Shown: positions 8,315 through 16,309, counted from the stretch's first letter. The stretch: 19,768 bases of DNA from Limnohabitans sp. (GCA_023260735.1 JALQUL010000252.1:1-19768), one strand, 5' to 3'. Translations and numbers: made by a program. Notes: generated from the letters alone by a model not told the origin.

Positions 8315-9283
8315 ATGTCCACCCAACAATTCGCATCCGTTGCTGACCTTGAAGTCAAAAAAACGACTTTTGTTCAATTATCTGCCCACTGCTGGGCCTA
8401 CACCGCCGAAGGTGATCCTAATACTGGCGTCATTATTACCAATGATTCCGTATTAATTTGTGATACTTTGGCCACTCCAGTAATGGCTCAAAACCTCATC
8501 GCTGAAATTCGTAAGGTCACCGACAAGCCAATTAAATATGTCGTCTTATCCCATTACCATGCAGTTCGTGTATTGGGCGCCTCTGGTTATAAAGCAGCTG
8601 GCATGCAAGAAATTATTGCGAGTCGTGGTACCTATGAAATGATTGTCGAGCGTGGTGCGCAAGACATGCAATCTGAATATGAACGCTTCCCACGTCTATT
8701 TAATAACTTCGACTCGATTCCTGGTTTGACTTGGCCTACCTTGGTGTTTGAAAAAGAAATGACGCTTTGGATGGGTGATTTAGAAGTCAAAATCATGCAT
8801 TTAGGTGCTGGTCACACCAAAGGCGATACAGTGGTATGGATTCCCTCTGAAAAAGTCTTGTTCTCTGGTGATTTAGTCGAAGCCGACGCAGCCTGTTATA
8901 CCGGTGACGCACAACTTGAAGAATGGCCCGCCACACTTGATGCTTTATCTGCTTTAGGAGCAGAAAAAGTAGTACCTGGTCGTGGTCCTGCATTAGATAC
9001 ACCAGAACGCGTGGCCTCTGGTTTGGCCTACACCCGTGACTTTGTCACCACTCTTTTCAATTCAGCCAAAGAAGCAGTGGCACAGGATATGAATTTAAAC
9101 CAAGCGATGGCACATTGCCGTAAAGCGATGGATCCAAAATTTGGCCAAGTTTTTATTTATGAGCATTGTTTACCGTTTGACGTGACCCGCGCAGTAGATG
9201 AAGCCAGTGGCATTAAGCATCCACGTATTTGGACGGCAGAGCGCGATAAAGAAATGTGGCACGGTTTACAAGCTAAGTCTTAA
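8315..9283 (+). CDS. Metallo-beta-lactamase-fold protein with altered metal site
   Basis: This is a 322-aa MBL-fold protein, probably cytoplasmic (no signal peptide), and the first gene of the catabolic operon. The fold signatures are readable: GVIITNDSVLICDT (38-51), the metal loop LSHYHAVRVLGAS (78-90), GAGHTKGDTVVW (165-175), FSGDLVE (183-189) and VPGRGPA (220-226). The canonical HxHxDH motif is changed to His80-x-His82-x-Val84-Arg85, and the late GHG His is Arg223. Ligands of the first metal (His80, His82, His167) and the bridging Asp186 remain, but the three second-metal ligands are lost. It may bind one metal or use a different chemistry. In the pathway context it might act as a hydrolase, thioesterase, isomerase-like or lactonase step; the sequence does not decide. 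No clear Shine-Dalgarno sequence precedes the ATG. Confidence 0.85.
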   Translation: MSTQQFASVADLEVKKTTFVQLSAHCWAYTAEGDPNTGVIITNDSVLICDTLATPVMAQNLIAEIRKVTDKPIKYVVLSHYHAVRVLGASGYKAAGMQEIIASRGTYEMIVERGAQDMQSEYERFPRLFNNFDSIPGLTWPTLVFEKEMTLWMGDLEVKIMHLGAGHTKGDTVVWIPSEKVLFSGDLVEADAACYTGDAQLEEWPATLDALSALGAEKVVPGRGPALDTPERVASGLAYTRDFVTTLFNSAKEAVAQDMNLNQAMAHCRKAMDPKFGQVFIYEHCLPFDVTRAVDEASGIKHPRIWTAERDKEMWHGLQAKS

Positions 9284-9320
9284 TTCATCTTTAAATTGCT
9301 TGAAGGTCAGCTCACTTACA

Positions 9321-9383
9321 CAAGAGCTACCCCTCTTGCTAATAGTTTCGAAGGTTTAATTTACTTTTAAGTTTACTTTCGAA
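9321..9383 (+). promoter_or_regulatory. Hairpin and TTTCGAA repeats in the gap before the FAD hydroxylase
   Basis: The 154-bp gap between the first and second catabolic genes is the longest in the operon. It holds a perfect 6-bp hairpin (CAAGAG 9321-9326, CTCTTG 9333-9338, 6-nt loop) with no T-run after it. Two TTTCGAA copies follow at 9346-9352 and 9377-9383, 31 bp apart. A related TTTCGAGG (9425-9432) overlaps the ribosome binding site of the next gene. This could be an internal promoter region, a regulator site or an mRNA processing point. Confidence 0.35.
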
Positions 9384-9437
9384 CATCTAATTGGTTTGAT
9401 TGATTGATCATTTTGCGCACCTAATTTCGAGGATTGT

Positions 9438-11111
9438 ATGCTTAGCACCTATCAGTACCCCACTTTTGACTACCGAGCCTCACCGGATCAAACTTCTAGC
9501 TCGGTGGTGAGGCATCCTGTGATTGTGGTGGGAGCCGGCCCAGTTGGCCTAGCGGCTGCCATTGACCTTGCCCAAGCAGGGATTCCAGTGGTAGTGCTTG
9601 ACGATGACAACACCGTTTCTGTGGGCTCTAGGGGGCTTTGTTATGCCAAACGAACCCTAGAAGTATTAGACCGCTTAGGGGTAGGTGATGACACCGTCGC
9701 CAAAGGTGTGAGCTGGAATGTAGGCCGCACCTTTTTAAACGAAGATGAAGTATTTAACTTTAACTTAACACCAGAAGCAGGATTTAAACGTCCAGGTATG
9801 GTGAATTTACAGCAGTATTACCTCGAAGAATACGAAGTAAAAAGAGCTCGTCAATTAGCCCATCTGGATTTGCGTTACAAAAATAAAGTCATTTCTGTTG
9901 CACAAGAAGGCCAAGGAGCGAGTTTGCAAATTGAAACGCCAGACGGGGTGTATGCACTACAAACCGACTGGTTAATTGTGGCCGATGGCGCTCGTAGCAA
10001 TATTCGCCGTATGTTAGGCTTAGAAATTGATGGGAAAGTTTTTAAAGATCGCTTCTTAATTGCCGATGTGGTGATGAAAGCCGATTTCCCAGCTGAACGT
10101 TGGTTTTGGTTTGACCCACCTTTTCATAAAAATCAATCGGTGTTGTTACACCGAGAAGCCGATAATGTTTACCGCATTGACTTTCAATTAGGCTGGCAAG
10201 CCGATCCTGAAGAAGAGAAAAAACCCGAGAATGTCATCCCACGTATTAAAGCCATGTTGGGTGACGATAGGGAGTTTGATTTGGAATGGGTAAGTGTTTA
10301 CACTTTCCAATGTCGCCGTATGACAGAATTCAAACACGGCAGAATTTTATTTGCCGGCGATGCCGCCCATCAGGTTTCACCATTTGGAGCACGTGGTGCT
10401 AACTCAGGTATTCAAGATGCCGATAATTTGGCATGGAAATTAAAATTGGTATTAGAGGGTAAAGCACCGGAATCATTGCTCAACACCTACTCTGAAGAAC
10501 GTGGTTTTGCAGCTGATGAAAACATCATGAACTCCACCCGGTCTACCGATTTTATTACGCCTAAAAGCAAAACCTCTTTAACCTTTAGAAATGCGGTTTT
10601 AGCCTTAGCAAAAGATCATGCTTTTGCGAGGTCTTTGGTCAATTCTGGTCGTTTGTCAGTCGCTACTTATTTAACCCAATCTTCACTTAACACTCCCGAC
10701 ACCGAAGTTTTTGCTGGCAATATGGTGCCAGGTGCGGCAATTGATGACGCACCCTTGCAATTGAATGGTCAAGATACCTGGCTTAGCGACATCACTGGTA
10801 ATGAATTTATAGCTTTAATTTATTGCCAAAATGTAGATGCTATTAGTCCTGCACAGCGACTTGAACTCGCCAACTTAGCTCTGCAAAAAATAGCAGTAAA
10901 GGTCGTCATCATTAGCCCAACTGCGGCTAAGGAAGATGATGAATTACCAGTTTATGTGGATGTTGCAGGTCGTTTTGCAGAGCGTTTTGATAGCCAAGAT
11001 CAGACTACTTATTTGTTAAGGCCCGATCAACATGTAACGGCAAGATGGCGCAGCATTAATACAGCTTTTATCAGTGCTGCTGTTGCCAAAGCCACCATGA
11101 ACACCCATTAA
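9438..11111 (+). CDS. FAD-dependent aromatic hydroxylase (class A flavoprotein monooxygenase), MhaA/MhpA-like
   Basis: This 557-aa NAD(P)H-dependent flavoprotein is expected to insert a hydroxyl group on an aromatic ring. The three hallmark motifs of class A monooxygenases are present: the FAD Rossmann motif VVGAGPVGLAAAIDL (30-44), the DG motif WLIVADGARSNIRR (178-191) and the GD motif GRILFAGDAAHQVSPFGARG (301-320), followed by ANSGIQDADNLAWKL. The C-terminal thioredoxin-like region typical of MhpA/PheA-type enzymes follows. GAGG lies 5 nt before the ATG. The next gene encodes a tiny DUF2783-type protein, recalling the MhaA-MhaB 3-hydroxyphenylacetate 6-hydroxylase of Pseudomonas putida, in which a small coupling protein is needed. 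With fumarylacetoacetase downstream, production of homogentisate or an analogue is the best inference. 3-(3-Hydroxyphenyl)propionate or a substituted phenol are other possible substrates. Confidence 0.88.
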   Translation: MLSTYQYPTFDYRASPDQTSSSVVRHPVIVVGAGPVGLAAAIDLAQAGIPVVVLDDDNTVSVGSRGLCYAKRTLEVLDRLGVGDDTVAKGVSWNVGRTFLNEDEVFNFNLTPEAGFKRPGMVNLQQYYLEEYEVKRARQLAHLDLRYKNKVISVAQEGQGASLQIETPDGVYALQTDWLIVADGARSNIRRMLGLEIDGKVFKDRFLIADVVMKADFPAERWFWFDPPFHKNQSVLLHREADNVYRIDFQLGWQADPEEEKKPENVIPRIKAMLGDDREFDLEWVSVYTFQCRRMTEFKHGRILFAGDAAHQVSPFGARGANSGIQDADNLAWKLKLVLEGKAPESLLNTYSEERGFAADENIMNSTRSTDFITPKSKTSLTFRNAVLALAKDHAFARSLVNSGRLSVATYLTQSSLNTPDTEVFAGNMVPGAAIDDAPLQLNGQDTWLSDITGNEFIALIYCQNVDAISPAQRLELANLALQKIAVKVVIISPTAAKEDDELPVYVDVAGRFAERFDSQDQTTYLLRPDQHVTARWRSINTAFISAAVAKATMNTH

Positions 11112-11124
11112 TAAAGGATTCAAA

Positions 11125-11349
11125 ATGTCATTGAATTTAGAGCCTAATTTTGCAGAGCCTGATCAACGTTATTTTCATAAATTTTCGCCAGGTGATGATT
11201 TTTATGAATTATTAATCGAAACCCACCGCGACCTCAGCGACGAGCAAAGTGCCATGGTCAATGCTAAACTTATTCTGCTGTTAGCCAATCATATTGGCGA
11301 TATTTCGGTGTTAAAACAAGCGATGCAAATTGCACGCCTTGATGTTTAA
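11125..11349 (+). CDS. Small DUF2783-type protein, probable coupling partner of the hydroxylase
   Basis: This is a 74-aa soluble acidic protein. The core DDFYELLIETHRDLSDEQSA (24-43) and a following helix-forming stretch of MVNAKLILLLANHIGD type match my memory of the DUF2783 family, which recurs beside FAD hydroxylases in beta- and gammaproteobacteria. P. putida MhaB, the small coupling component of 3-hydroxyphenylacetate hydroxylase, has a comparable size and place. I infer the same job here: keeping NADH oxidation tied to substrate hydroxylation. The gene begins 13 nt after the hydroxylase stop, with AAAGGA about 6 nt before the ATG, and ends 12 nt before the next start. It is clearly cotranscribed and well translated. 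Confidence 0.8.
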   Translation: MSLNLEPNFAEPDQRYFHKFSPGDDFYELLIETHRDLSDEQSAMVNAKLILLLANHIGDISVLKQAMQIARLDV

Positions 11350-11361
11350 GGAGATTACATT

Positions 11362-11910
11362 ATGTTAGTGCAACAAATTCATCATGTCGCTTATCGCTGT
11401 AAAGATGCGAAACAAACAGTTCAATGGTATGAAAAGCATCTTGATATGAAGTTTGTATTAGCCATTGCCGAAAACGAAGTGCCCTCCACCAAAGCCCATG
11501 ACCCCTATATGCATGTTTTTTTAGATGCGGGTAATGGTAATATTTTGGCTTTCTTTGAGTTACCCACTCAGCCCGAGATGGACCGAGATCACAATACACC
11601 AACTTGGGTGCAACATTTAGCCCTTAAAGTCGATTCGGTTGACACCTTAATTCAAACTAAAGAGCGTTTAGAGGCGGCAGGCATTTCTGTCTTAGGCCCC
11701 ACCGATCACACGATTTTTAAATCGATTTATTTTTTCGACCCCAATGGTCATCGCCTTGAATTAGCTGCCGATACCGGCACACCTAAAATGATGCAAATGC
11801 TTGACGATGTGAAATGGGAAATGCTCAATGAGTGGGCCGAGACCAAAAGTGCCCCCAAACATGCCGCTTGGATGCATGATGGAAGTATGGCCAATGTTGG
11901 CACTGAATAA
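11362..11910 (+). CDS. VOC-superfamily protein (glyoxalase / extradiol dioxygenase fold)
   Basis: This is a 182-aa vicinal-oxygen-chelate protein made of two beta-alpha-beta-beta-beta modules. Likely metal ligands occur at the expected places: His8 in QIHHVAY (5-11), Glu66 in FFELP (64-68), His85 in WVQHLALKV (82-90) and Glu133 in DPNGHRLELAA (126-136). A His/Glu/His/Glu set suits glyoxalase-type isomerases, whereas the His/His/Glu subset suits extradiol dioxygenases. It therefore cannot be told whether the protein cleaves the aromatic ring or isomerises a product. The C-terminal tail after residue 140 is Trp- and Met-rich and longer than in minimal glyoxalases. AGGAG lies about 8 nt before the ATG. 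Its place between hydroxylase and fumarylacetoacetase suggests the ring-opening or isomerisation step. Confidence 0.85.
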   Translation: MLVQQIHHVAYRCKDAKQTVQWYEKHLDMKFVLAIAENEVPSTKAHDPYMHVFLDAGNGNILAFFELPTQPEMDRDHNTPTWVQHLALKVDSVDTLIQTKERLEAAGISVLGPTDHTIFKSIYFFDPNGHRLELAADTGTPKMMQMLDDVKWEMLNEWAETKSAPKHAAWMHDGSMANVGTE

Positions 11911-11969
11911 GTCGCTCCAACCAGGCACTTTATTTAGCCCTATCTCAATTTCATTTTAAGATTGTTTGC

Positions 11970-13286
11970 ATGCCTTTAATCAACGAAACCCATCAAGCTA
12001 ATTTACAAAGTTGGCTACCCAGCGCCCAACCAACAGGTATTGATTTTCCCATTCAAAATTTGCCTTTTGCGAGTTTTAAACGTAAAGACAATGGGCGAGC
12101 CACCTGCGGTGTGGCGATTGGTGATCAAATCATCGACTTATCTATTTTGTCCACTAAAGACTTATTGTCTGGCTTAGCACTAGAGGCCGCTAAGGCGGCA
12201 AGCTCGCATCAGCTTAATGCACTCATGGCATTAGGCACAGCTTATTGGTCGGCTTTGCGCTTGGCTTTATCTCGTGCGTTAAGGTCAGATGCTAGTGCTT
12301 TGGTACAAGCTCAATTAGCGGAGTGTTTAGTCGCACAGTCACAAGTCGAATACGCCTTACCCGCACAAATTGGCGACTACACTGATTTTTACACTTCGGT
12401 ACATCACGCCACCAATATTGGTAAATTATTTAGGCCCGACAACCCGCTCTTACCCAACTATAAATGGGTGCCAATTGGTTATCATGGTCGTGCCTCTAGT
12501 ATTGGTGTTTCTGGTCAAAGTTTTGTTCGCCCTAAAGGGCAAATCATGCCACCAGGCGCGACCGAGCCTATTTTTGGCGCCAGCAAACGCCTAGATATTG
12601 AACTCGAATTAGGTATTTTTGTAGGTGCTGGTAATGCCCTAGGCCAGCCTATTGCCATGACACAAGCTGAAGACCATGTATTTGGTATTTGTTTGCTTAA
12701 CGATTGGTCAGCCCGAGACCTTCAAGCGTGGGAGTACCAGCCTTTGGGTCCATTTTTAGCCAAAAATTTTGCCTCTACCATTTCACCTTGGGTTGTCACA
12801 CTGGAAGCCTTAGCTCCTTATCGGGTGGCTTTTAACAGGCCAGAGTCCGACCCGCAACCTATGGCTTATTTAGACTCGGCGCATAACCGTGAACAAGGTG
12901 CTTTTGATATTCAGTTGCAGGTGAATTACCTCACTCCACAAATGAAACAATCTGGCCTTGCTGCCAGCACGATTTGCCAAACCAGTTACCAACATGCCTA
13001 CTGGACGATTGCCCAAATGGTAACCCACCACACTGTTAATGGCTGTAATTTACAAGCAGGTGATTTATTAGGCAGTGGCACTTTATCGGGCCCCACCCTC
13101 GACCAAGCAGGTGCCTTAATTGAGTTAACCGCTGGCGGCAAAAACCCAATTACCCTAGCTAATGGTGAGACCCGTACTTTCTTAGAAGACGGCGACACCA
13201 TTATTTTAAAAGCTTGGTGCGAAAAATCAGGGGCGGCTCGCATTGGTTTTGGTGAATGTGTAGGCACTGTTTTACCTGCCAAATAA
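11970..13286 (+). CDS. fahA: Fumarylacetoacetase
   Basis: This enzyme hydrolyses fumarylacetoacetate to fumarate and acetoacetate, the last step of the homogentisate pathway (438 aa; mammalian FAH is about 419 aa). The N-terminal domain (about 25-130) precedes the catalytic mixed-beta-roll domain. Active-site residues are visible by comparison with mouse FAH: DYTDFYTSVHHATNIG (136-151) with metal ligand Asp139 and general base His146, KRLDIELELG (206-215) with metal ligands Glu211 and Glu213, NDWSARD (244-250) with Asp245, and the LAKNF lysine (Lys265). GSGTLSGP occurs near the C-terminus. The sequence is intact. The gap from the VOC gene is 59 nt and the ribosome binding site is weak. The gene is last in the operon and is followed by a strong terminator. 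Assignment as true FAH, not a generic FAH-fold hydrolase, rests on full length and motif match. Confidence 0.94.
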   Translation: MPLINETHQANLQSWLPSAQPTGIDFPIQNLPFASFKRKDNGRATCGVAIGDQIIDLSILSTKDLLSGLALEAAKAASSHQLNALMALGTAYWSALRLALSRALRSDASALVQAQLAECLVAQSQVEYALPAQIGDYTDFYTSVHHATNIGKLFRPDNPLLPNYKWVPIGYHGRASSIGVSGQSFVRPKGQIMPPGATEPIFGASKRLDIELELGIFVGAGNALGQPIAMTQAEDHVFGICLLNDWSARDLQAWEYQPLGPFLAKNFASTISPWVVTLEALAPYRVAFNRPESDPQPMAYLDSAHNREQGAFDIQLQVNYLTPQMKQSGLAASTICQTSYQHAYWTIAQMVTHHTVNGCNLQAGDLLGSGTLSGPTLDQAGALIELTAGGKNPITLANGETRTFLEDGDTIILKAWCEKSGAARIGFGECVGTVLPAK

Positions 13287-13319
13287 ACTATAACTTTTAT
13301 AATTAGTTTTGAATTGTTT

Positions 13320-13349
13320 AACCGTCATTTTTTAAATGGCGGTTTTTTT
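13320..13349 (+). terminator. Intrinsic terminator after fahA
   Basis: An 11-bp stem (AACCGTCATTT at 13320-13330 with AAATGGCGGTT at 13334-13344, one G-U pair) has a 3-nt TTT loop and runs straight into seven Ts (13343-13349). It ends the catabolic operon. For the convergent comM transcript the hairpin exists but is followed by TTAAAC, so it would work less well in that direction. Confidence 0.9.
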
Positions 13350-13360
13350 ATGTCTGATTT

Positions 13361-14929
13361 TTATTGTGGACTTCTTAACGCCCTGCGGTATTGAATCGCT
13401 TCTGCAACATGAGTAATTTGGGTTTCGGTGGCCTGTGCTAAATCGGCAATGGTGCGGGCTACTTTTAAACTTCGGTGGGTTACTCTGGCACTCCAGCCTA
13501 AACGGGTGGCAGCGCCCATTAAAAACAGCCTCGCTTCGTTGCTTAAATTCATTTGTTCTTCTAGTTCTTTACCTTGTAGTGCACTATTGGGTTTGCCTTG
13601 GCGTTGTTGTGCTATTAACCTAGCTTGAGCGCAGCGTTGTTGTACTTCAAGGCTTGTTTCATTTCTTTTTTGACCTGGTTTTAGATCTAACTGATTTTGC
13701 TTAGGGCTTAATAAATCATCGGCACTCATGGCTGACACCTCTATGTGTAGATCAATACGATCGAGCAACGGACCACTTAATTTGCCTTGGTAACGATTGA
13801 TTTGCTCGGGTGAACAGCGACACGCTTTTTGAGTCGAGCCTAAATAACCACAAGGACAGGGGTTCATGGCAGCAATTAACTGGAATTTAGCTGGGTATTG
13901 TGCTCTAGTCGTAGCCCTAGCAATACTAATATGCCCCGACTCTAAAGGTTCACGCAAGGCCTCTAGTGCCATTCTAGGAAACTCGGGTAGCTCATCTAAA
14001 AATAAAATTCCGTGATGCGCCAGCGAAATTTCGCCAGGTCTTGGGGGTACACCGCCGCCGACCAAAGCTATTGCACTGGCAGTGTGATGCGGGCTACGGG
14101 TAGGCCGTTGGCCCCAAGCTTGTAAATGAAATTGACCGGCCAAACTTGCCACTGCGGCACTCTCTAGTGCCTCTTGCTGAGTCATGGGGGGTAATAATCC
14201 GGCAAAGCGTTGTGCCAGCATGGATTTACCAGCGCCAGGTGGCCCTACCATTAACAAACTATGACCACCAGCAGCGGCAATTTCTAATACTCTTTTGGCC
14301 AAAGTTTGGCCTTTAACTTCGGCTAATTCTGGATAATGCGGGATTTGAGTTTCTGCTTTAGGTTGTAGCCTAGTAAGAGCGTTAGCCGCCAAATTTGCTT
14401 GGTTAGGTTTTCCAGGCAAAAAGGCATGTGCCACTTCAGATAAGTGAGCCACACCAATCACATAAGAACTTGGCACCAAGGCCGCCTCTTGAGCACTTTC
14501 TTGGGGCAAGACTAACTTGACTGGGGTACTGGCCTCGTGCAGGGCTAAACTCATGGCTAAAGCCCCTCTTACCGGCCTTAATTGGCCAGATAATGATAAC
14601 TCTCCTGCAAACTCATAATTTTGAAGGCTTTCGTTGTTAATTTGTCCACTTGCGGCCAGCACTCCTAAGGCAATAGGTAAATCGAAGCGGCCTGAATCTT
14701 TGGGTAAGTCAGCGGGGGCTAAATTAACGGTGATTCGTTTATTGTGAGGGAACTCGAAACCTGCGTTAATAATGGCAGAACGAACCCGCTCGCGTGCTTC
14801 TTTGACCTCTACGTCAGCTAAACCGACCAAAGTGAAGCTGGGTAGCCCATTGGCTAAATGCACTTCTACCACTACCGAAGGAGCAGATAAGCCCAATAAT
14901 GCACGGCTTTTAATTTGTGACAAGCTCAT
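13361..14929 (-). CDS. comM: YifB/ComM family AAA+ Mg-chelatase-like protein
   Basis: This is a 522-aa cytoplasmic AAA+ ATPase. ComM proteins are hexameric helicases that promote branch migration of incoming DNA during natural transformation; many non-competent bacteria also carry them. The N-terminal Lon-protease-like domain (about 1-170) contains NGLPSFTLVGLADVEVKEAR and NLAPADLPKDSGRFDLPIAL. The ATPase domain has Walker A GPPGAGKS (229-236) and Walker B GILFLDELPEF (307-317). A cysteine-rich insert follows with the pattern MNPCPCGYLG...ACRC, typical of this family, and then the sensor region GPLLDRIDLHIEV. A C-terminal four-helix lid domain follows. Length and motifs agree with an intact protein. 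It is divergent from the nuclease-like gene at 15133. Confidence 0.93.
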   Translation of the reverse strand: MSLSQIKSRALLGLSAPSVVVEVHLANGLPSFTLVGLADVEVKEARERVRSAIINAGFEFPHNKRITVNLAPADLPKDSGRFDLPIALGVLAASGQINNESLQNYEFAGELSLSGQLRPVRGALAMSLALHEASTPVKLVLPQESAQEAALVPSSYVIGVAHLSEVAHAFLPGKPNQANLAANALTRLQPKAETQIPHYPELAEVKGQTLAKRVLEIAAAGGHSLLMVGPPGAGKSMLAQRFAGLLPPMTQQEALESAAVASLAGQFHLQAWGQRPTRSPHHTASAIALVGGGVPPRPGEISLAHHGILFLDELPEFPRMALEALREPLESGHISIARATTRAQYPAKFQLIAAMNPCPCGYLGSTQKACRCSPEQINRYQGKLSGPLLDRIDLHIEVSAMSADDLLSPKQNQLDLKPGQKRNETSLEVQQRCAQARLIAQQRQGKPNSALQGKELEEQMNLSNEARLFLMGAATRLGWSARVTHRSLKVARTIADLAQATETQITHVAEAIQYRRALRSPQ

Positions 14930-15132
14930 AATAGTTAATTTGAGTTATTTCGCTTATCATAAATCAAATTATGTATTTTGGGTGTTTTACATTTATTTTT
15001 TCCTCAGTCTCACAAGTGTGGGTTGTGTTTGCGTACACTTCAGTACTATTGATGAACTTTAACCCTACAATAATTCTTCTTAAATGAATTATTTTGTTTT
15101 TGCTTTTTTGTCTTTTAATTGAAGGTTTATTT
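14930..15132. other. Divergent gap between comM and the nuclease-like gene
   Basis: This 203-bp gap holds the start regions of two divergent genes. I saw a 6-bp inverted repeat (AAGTGT 15014-15019, ACACTT 15035-15040) and an AT-rich 8-bp hairpin (AATAATTC 15069-15076, GAATTATT 15086-15093) followed by T-rich DNA. The second resembles a weak terminator or attenuator in the leader of the plus-strand gene. No convincing promoter pair was found. Confidence 0.3.
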
Positions 15133-15699
15133 GTGAAGCTTCCTCCTAATTCTTTGTTCGCTATTTTGTTACGCTCACCTTGGTGGTTCAGTGCCTTATT
15201 GGTAGTGGGTTTTGTTTTATTAAGTCGCTTGCTGTTGTCAGATGAATATTGGAAGTTTGGTGCGGTCGGTGCATTTCCCTTTGTTATTACGGCTGTTCTT
15301 GCGCTGAAACGTCAACTCAAAGCACCTAAAGTTTCCACTATTAACACTCAAATCGAAGCCTTGCGTAATATGCCTTGGCCACAATTTTCTGAAAAAATTG
15401 TGCAATCGTTAACCCAACAAGGTTATACGATAGCCAAACTACAAAGTGCCACTGGAGCAGATTTTTTAATCAGCAAACAAGATCAAAAAATCGTCTTAGC
15501 CGCCAAACGTTGGAAAGCAGCCAACTTAGGCGAGAGCGAATTGCATCAGCTCAATAAAGCCAAACAATTTCACAAAGCCGATGGTGCTTGGTATATTACA
15601 GTGGGCAATGTCAGCAATAAAGCTGTTTTATTTGCTAATAAAAACCAAATTGAGCTGTTGCAAGATGCTTTATTGGTACAACGTTTACCATTGGTCTAA
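15133..15699 (+). CDS. Membrane-anchored Mrr-like restriction-endonuclease-fold protein
   Basis: This is a 188-aa protein with two N-terminal membrane helices (about 17-36 and 42-58) and a C-terminal cytoplasmic domain (about 75-188) of the Mrr_cat type. The domain shows WPQFSEKIVQSLTQQGYTI, then GADFLISKQDQKIVLAAKRW with the D...xxK core (Asp110, Lys125). The usual Q-x-K becomes Ala-Ala-Lys, and the early FE pair is Phe-Ser-Glu, so nuclease activity is uncertain. I chose GTG at 15133 because GAAGG at 15121-15125 lies 7 nt upstream; a TTG at 15094 would add 13 residues and has no such site. The gene ends 33 bp before apt. Similar small proteins beside apt are, to my memory, common in Burkholderiales and of unknown function; it is not part of a restriction-modification pair here. 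Confidence 0.65.
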   Translation: MKLPPNSLFAILLRSPWWFSALLVVGFVLLSRLLLSDEYWKFGAVGAFPFVITAVLALKRQLKAPKVSTINTQIEALRNMPWPQFSEKIVQSLTQQGYTIAKLQSATGADFLISKQDQKIVLAAKRWKAANLGESELHQLNKAKQFHKADGAWYITVGNVSNKAVLFANKNQIELLQDALLVQRLPLV

Positions 15700-15732
15700 G
15701 TTGGTTTTTTTATTTTTAAAAAGTAGCACATT

Positions 15733-16287
15733 ATGTTAGACCCTGATTTTGGCCCTTACCTTAAATCACACATTCGCACCGTTCCTAATTGGCCTTTGCC
15801 TGGCGTGCAATTTCGTGACATTACCCCTTTGCTCCAAGACCCAAAAGTTTTTAGGGTGTTAATCGATTCTTTTGTTCATCGCTACATGGATGCAGCTAAC
15901 CGCCCAGATGTAGTCGCTGGTCTTGACGCACGTGGTTTTATTATTGGCTCGGTGATTGCGTATGAATTAAATTTAGGATTTGTACCGATTCGTAAAAAGG
16001 GGAAATTACCCTTTACTACCGTGCAAGAAACTTATGAACTCGAATACGGCAGCGCCACTGTTGAATTACACACCGATGCCGTTAAACCAGGTCAAAAAGT
16101 TTTATTAATTGACGATTTAATTGCCACTGGTGGCACCATGCTGGCTGGTAAAGCCTTGCTTGAAAAATTAGGCGCCACTGTATTAGAGGGTGCTGCCATT
16201 GTCGATTTACCCGAATTAGGTGGCTCTCAAAAACTCAAAGAAACAGGTCTAAAATTATTTACTTTGCTGGATTTTGCAGGGCATTAA
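15733..16287 (+). CDS. apt: Adenine phosphoribosyltransferase
   Basis: This is a purine-salvage enzyme that makes AMP from adenine and PRPP in the cytoplasm (184 aa, usual length). The type I PRTase PRPP loop is [13 protein letters not shown] (123-135). The N-terminal adenine-binding part contains [17 protein letters not shown] (18-34), and LDARGFIIG (64-72) and RKKGKLPF (87-94) complete the Apt signature. The gene follows the nuclease-like gene by 33 bp, so the two are probably cotranscribed. A terminator hairpin follows. Confidence 0.96.
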   Translation: MLDPDFGPYLKSHIRTVPNWPLPGVQFRDITPLLQDPKVFRVLIDSFVHRYMDAANRPDVVAGLDARGFIIGSVIAYELNLGFVPIRKKGKLPFTTVQETYELEYGSATVELHTDAVKPGQKVLLIDDLIATGGTMLAGKALLEKLGATVLEGAAIVDLPELGGSQKLKETGLKLFTLLDFAGH

Positions 16288-16309
16288 TTAAGTAATTTTT
16301 TGAGTTGTT

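Noticed and set aside
15069..15100. AATAATTC/GAATTATT hairpin followed by T-rich DNA, possible terminator of a small RNA in the comM gap
   Set aside because: The stem has very little GC, and no promoter or folded RNA could be identified upstream, so a small RNA gene is not supported.
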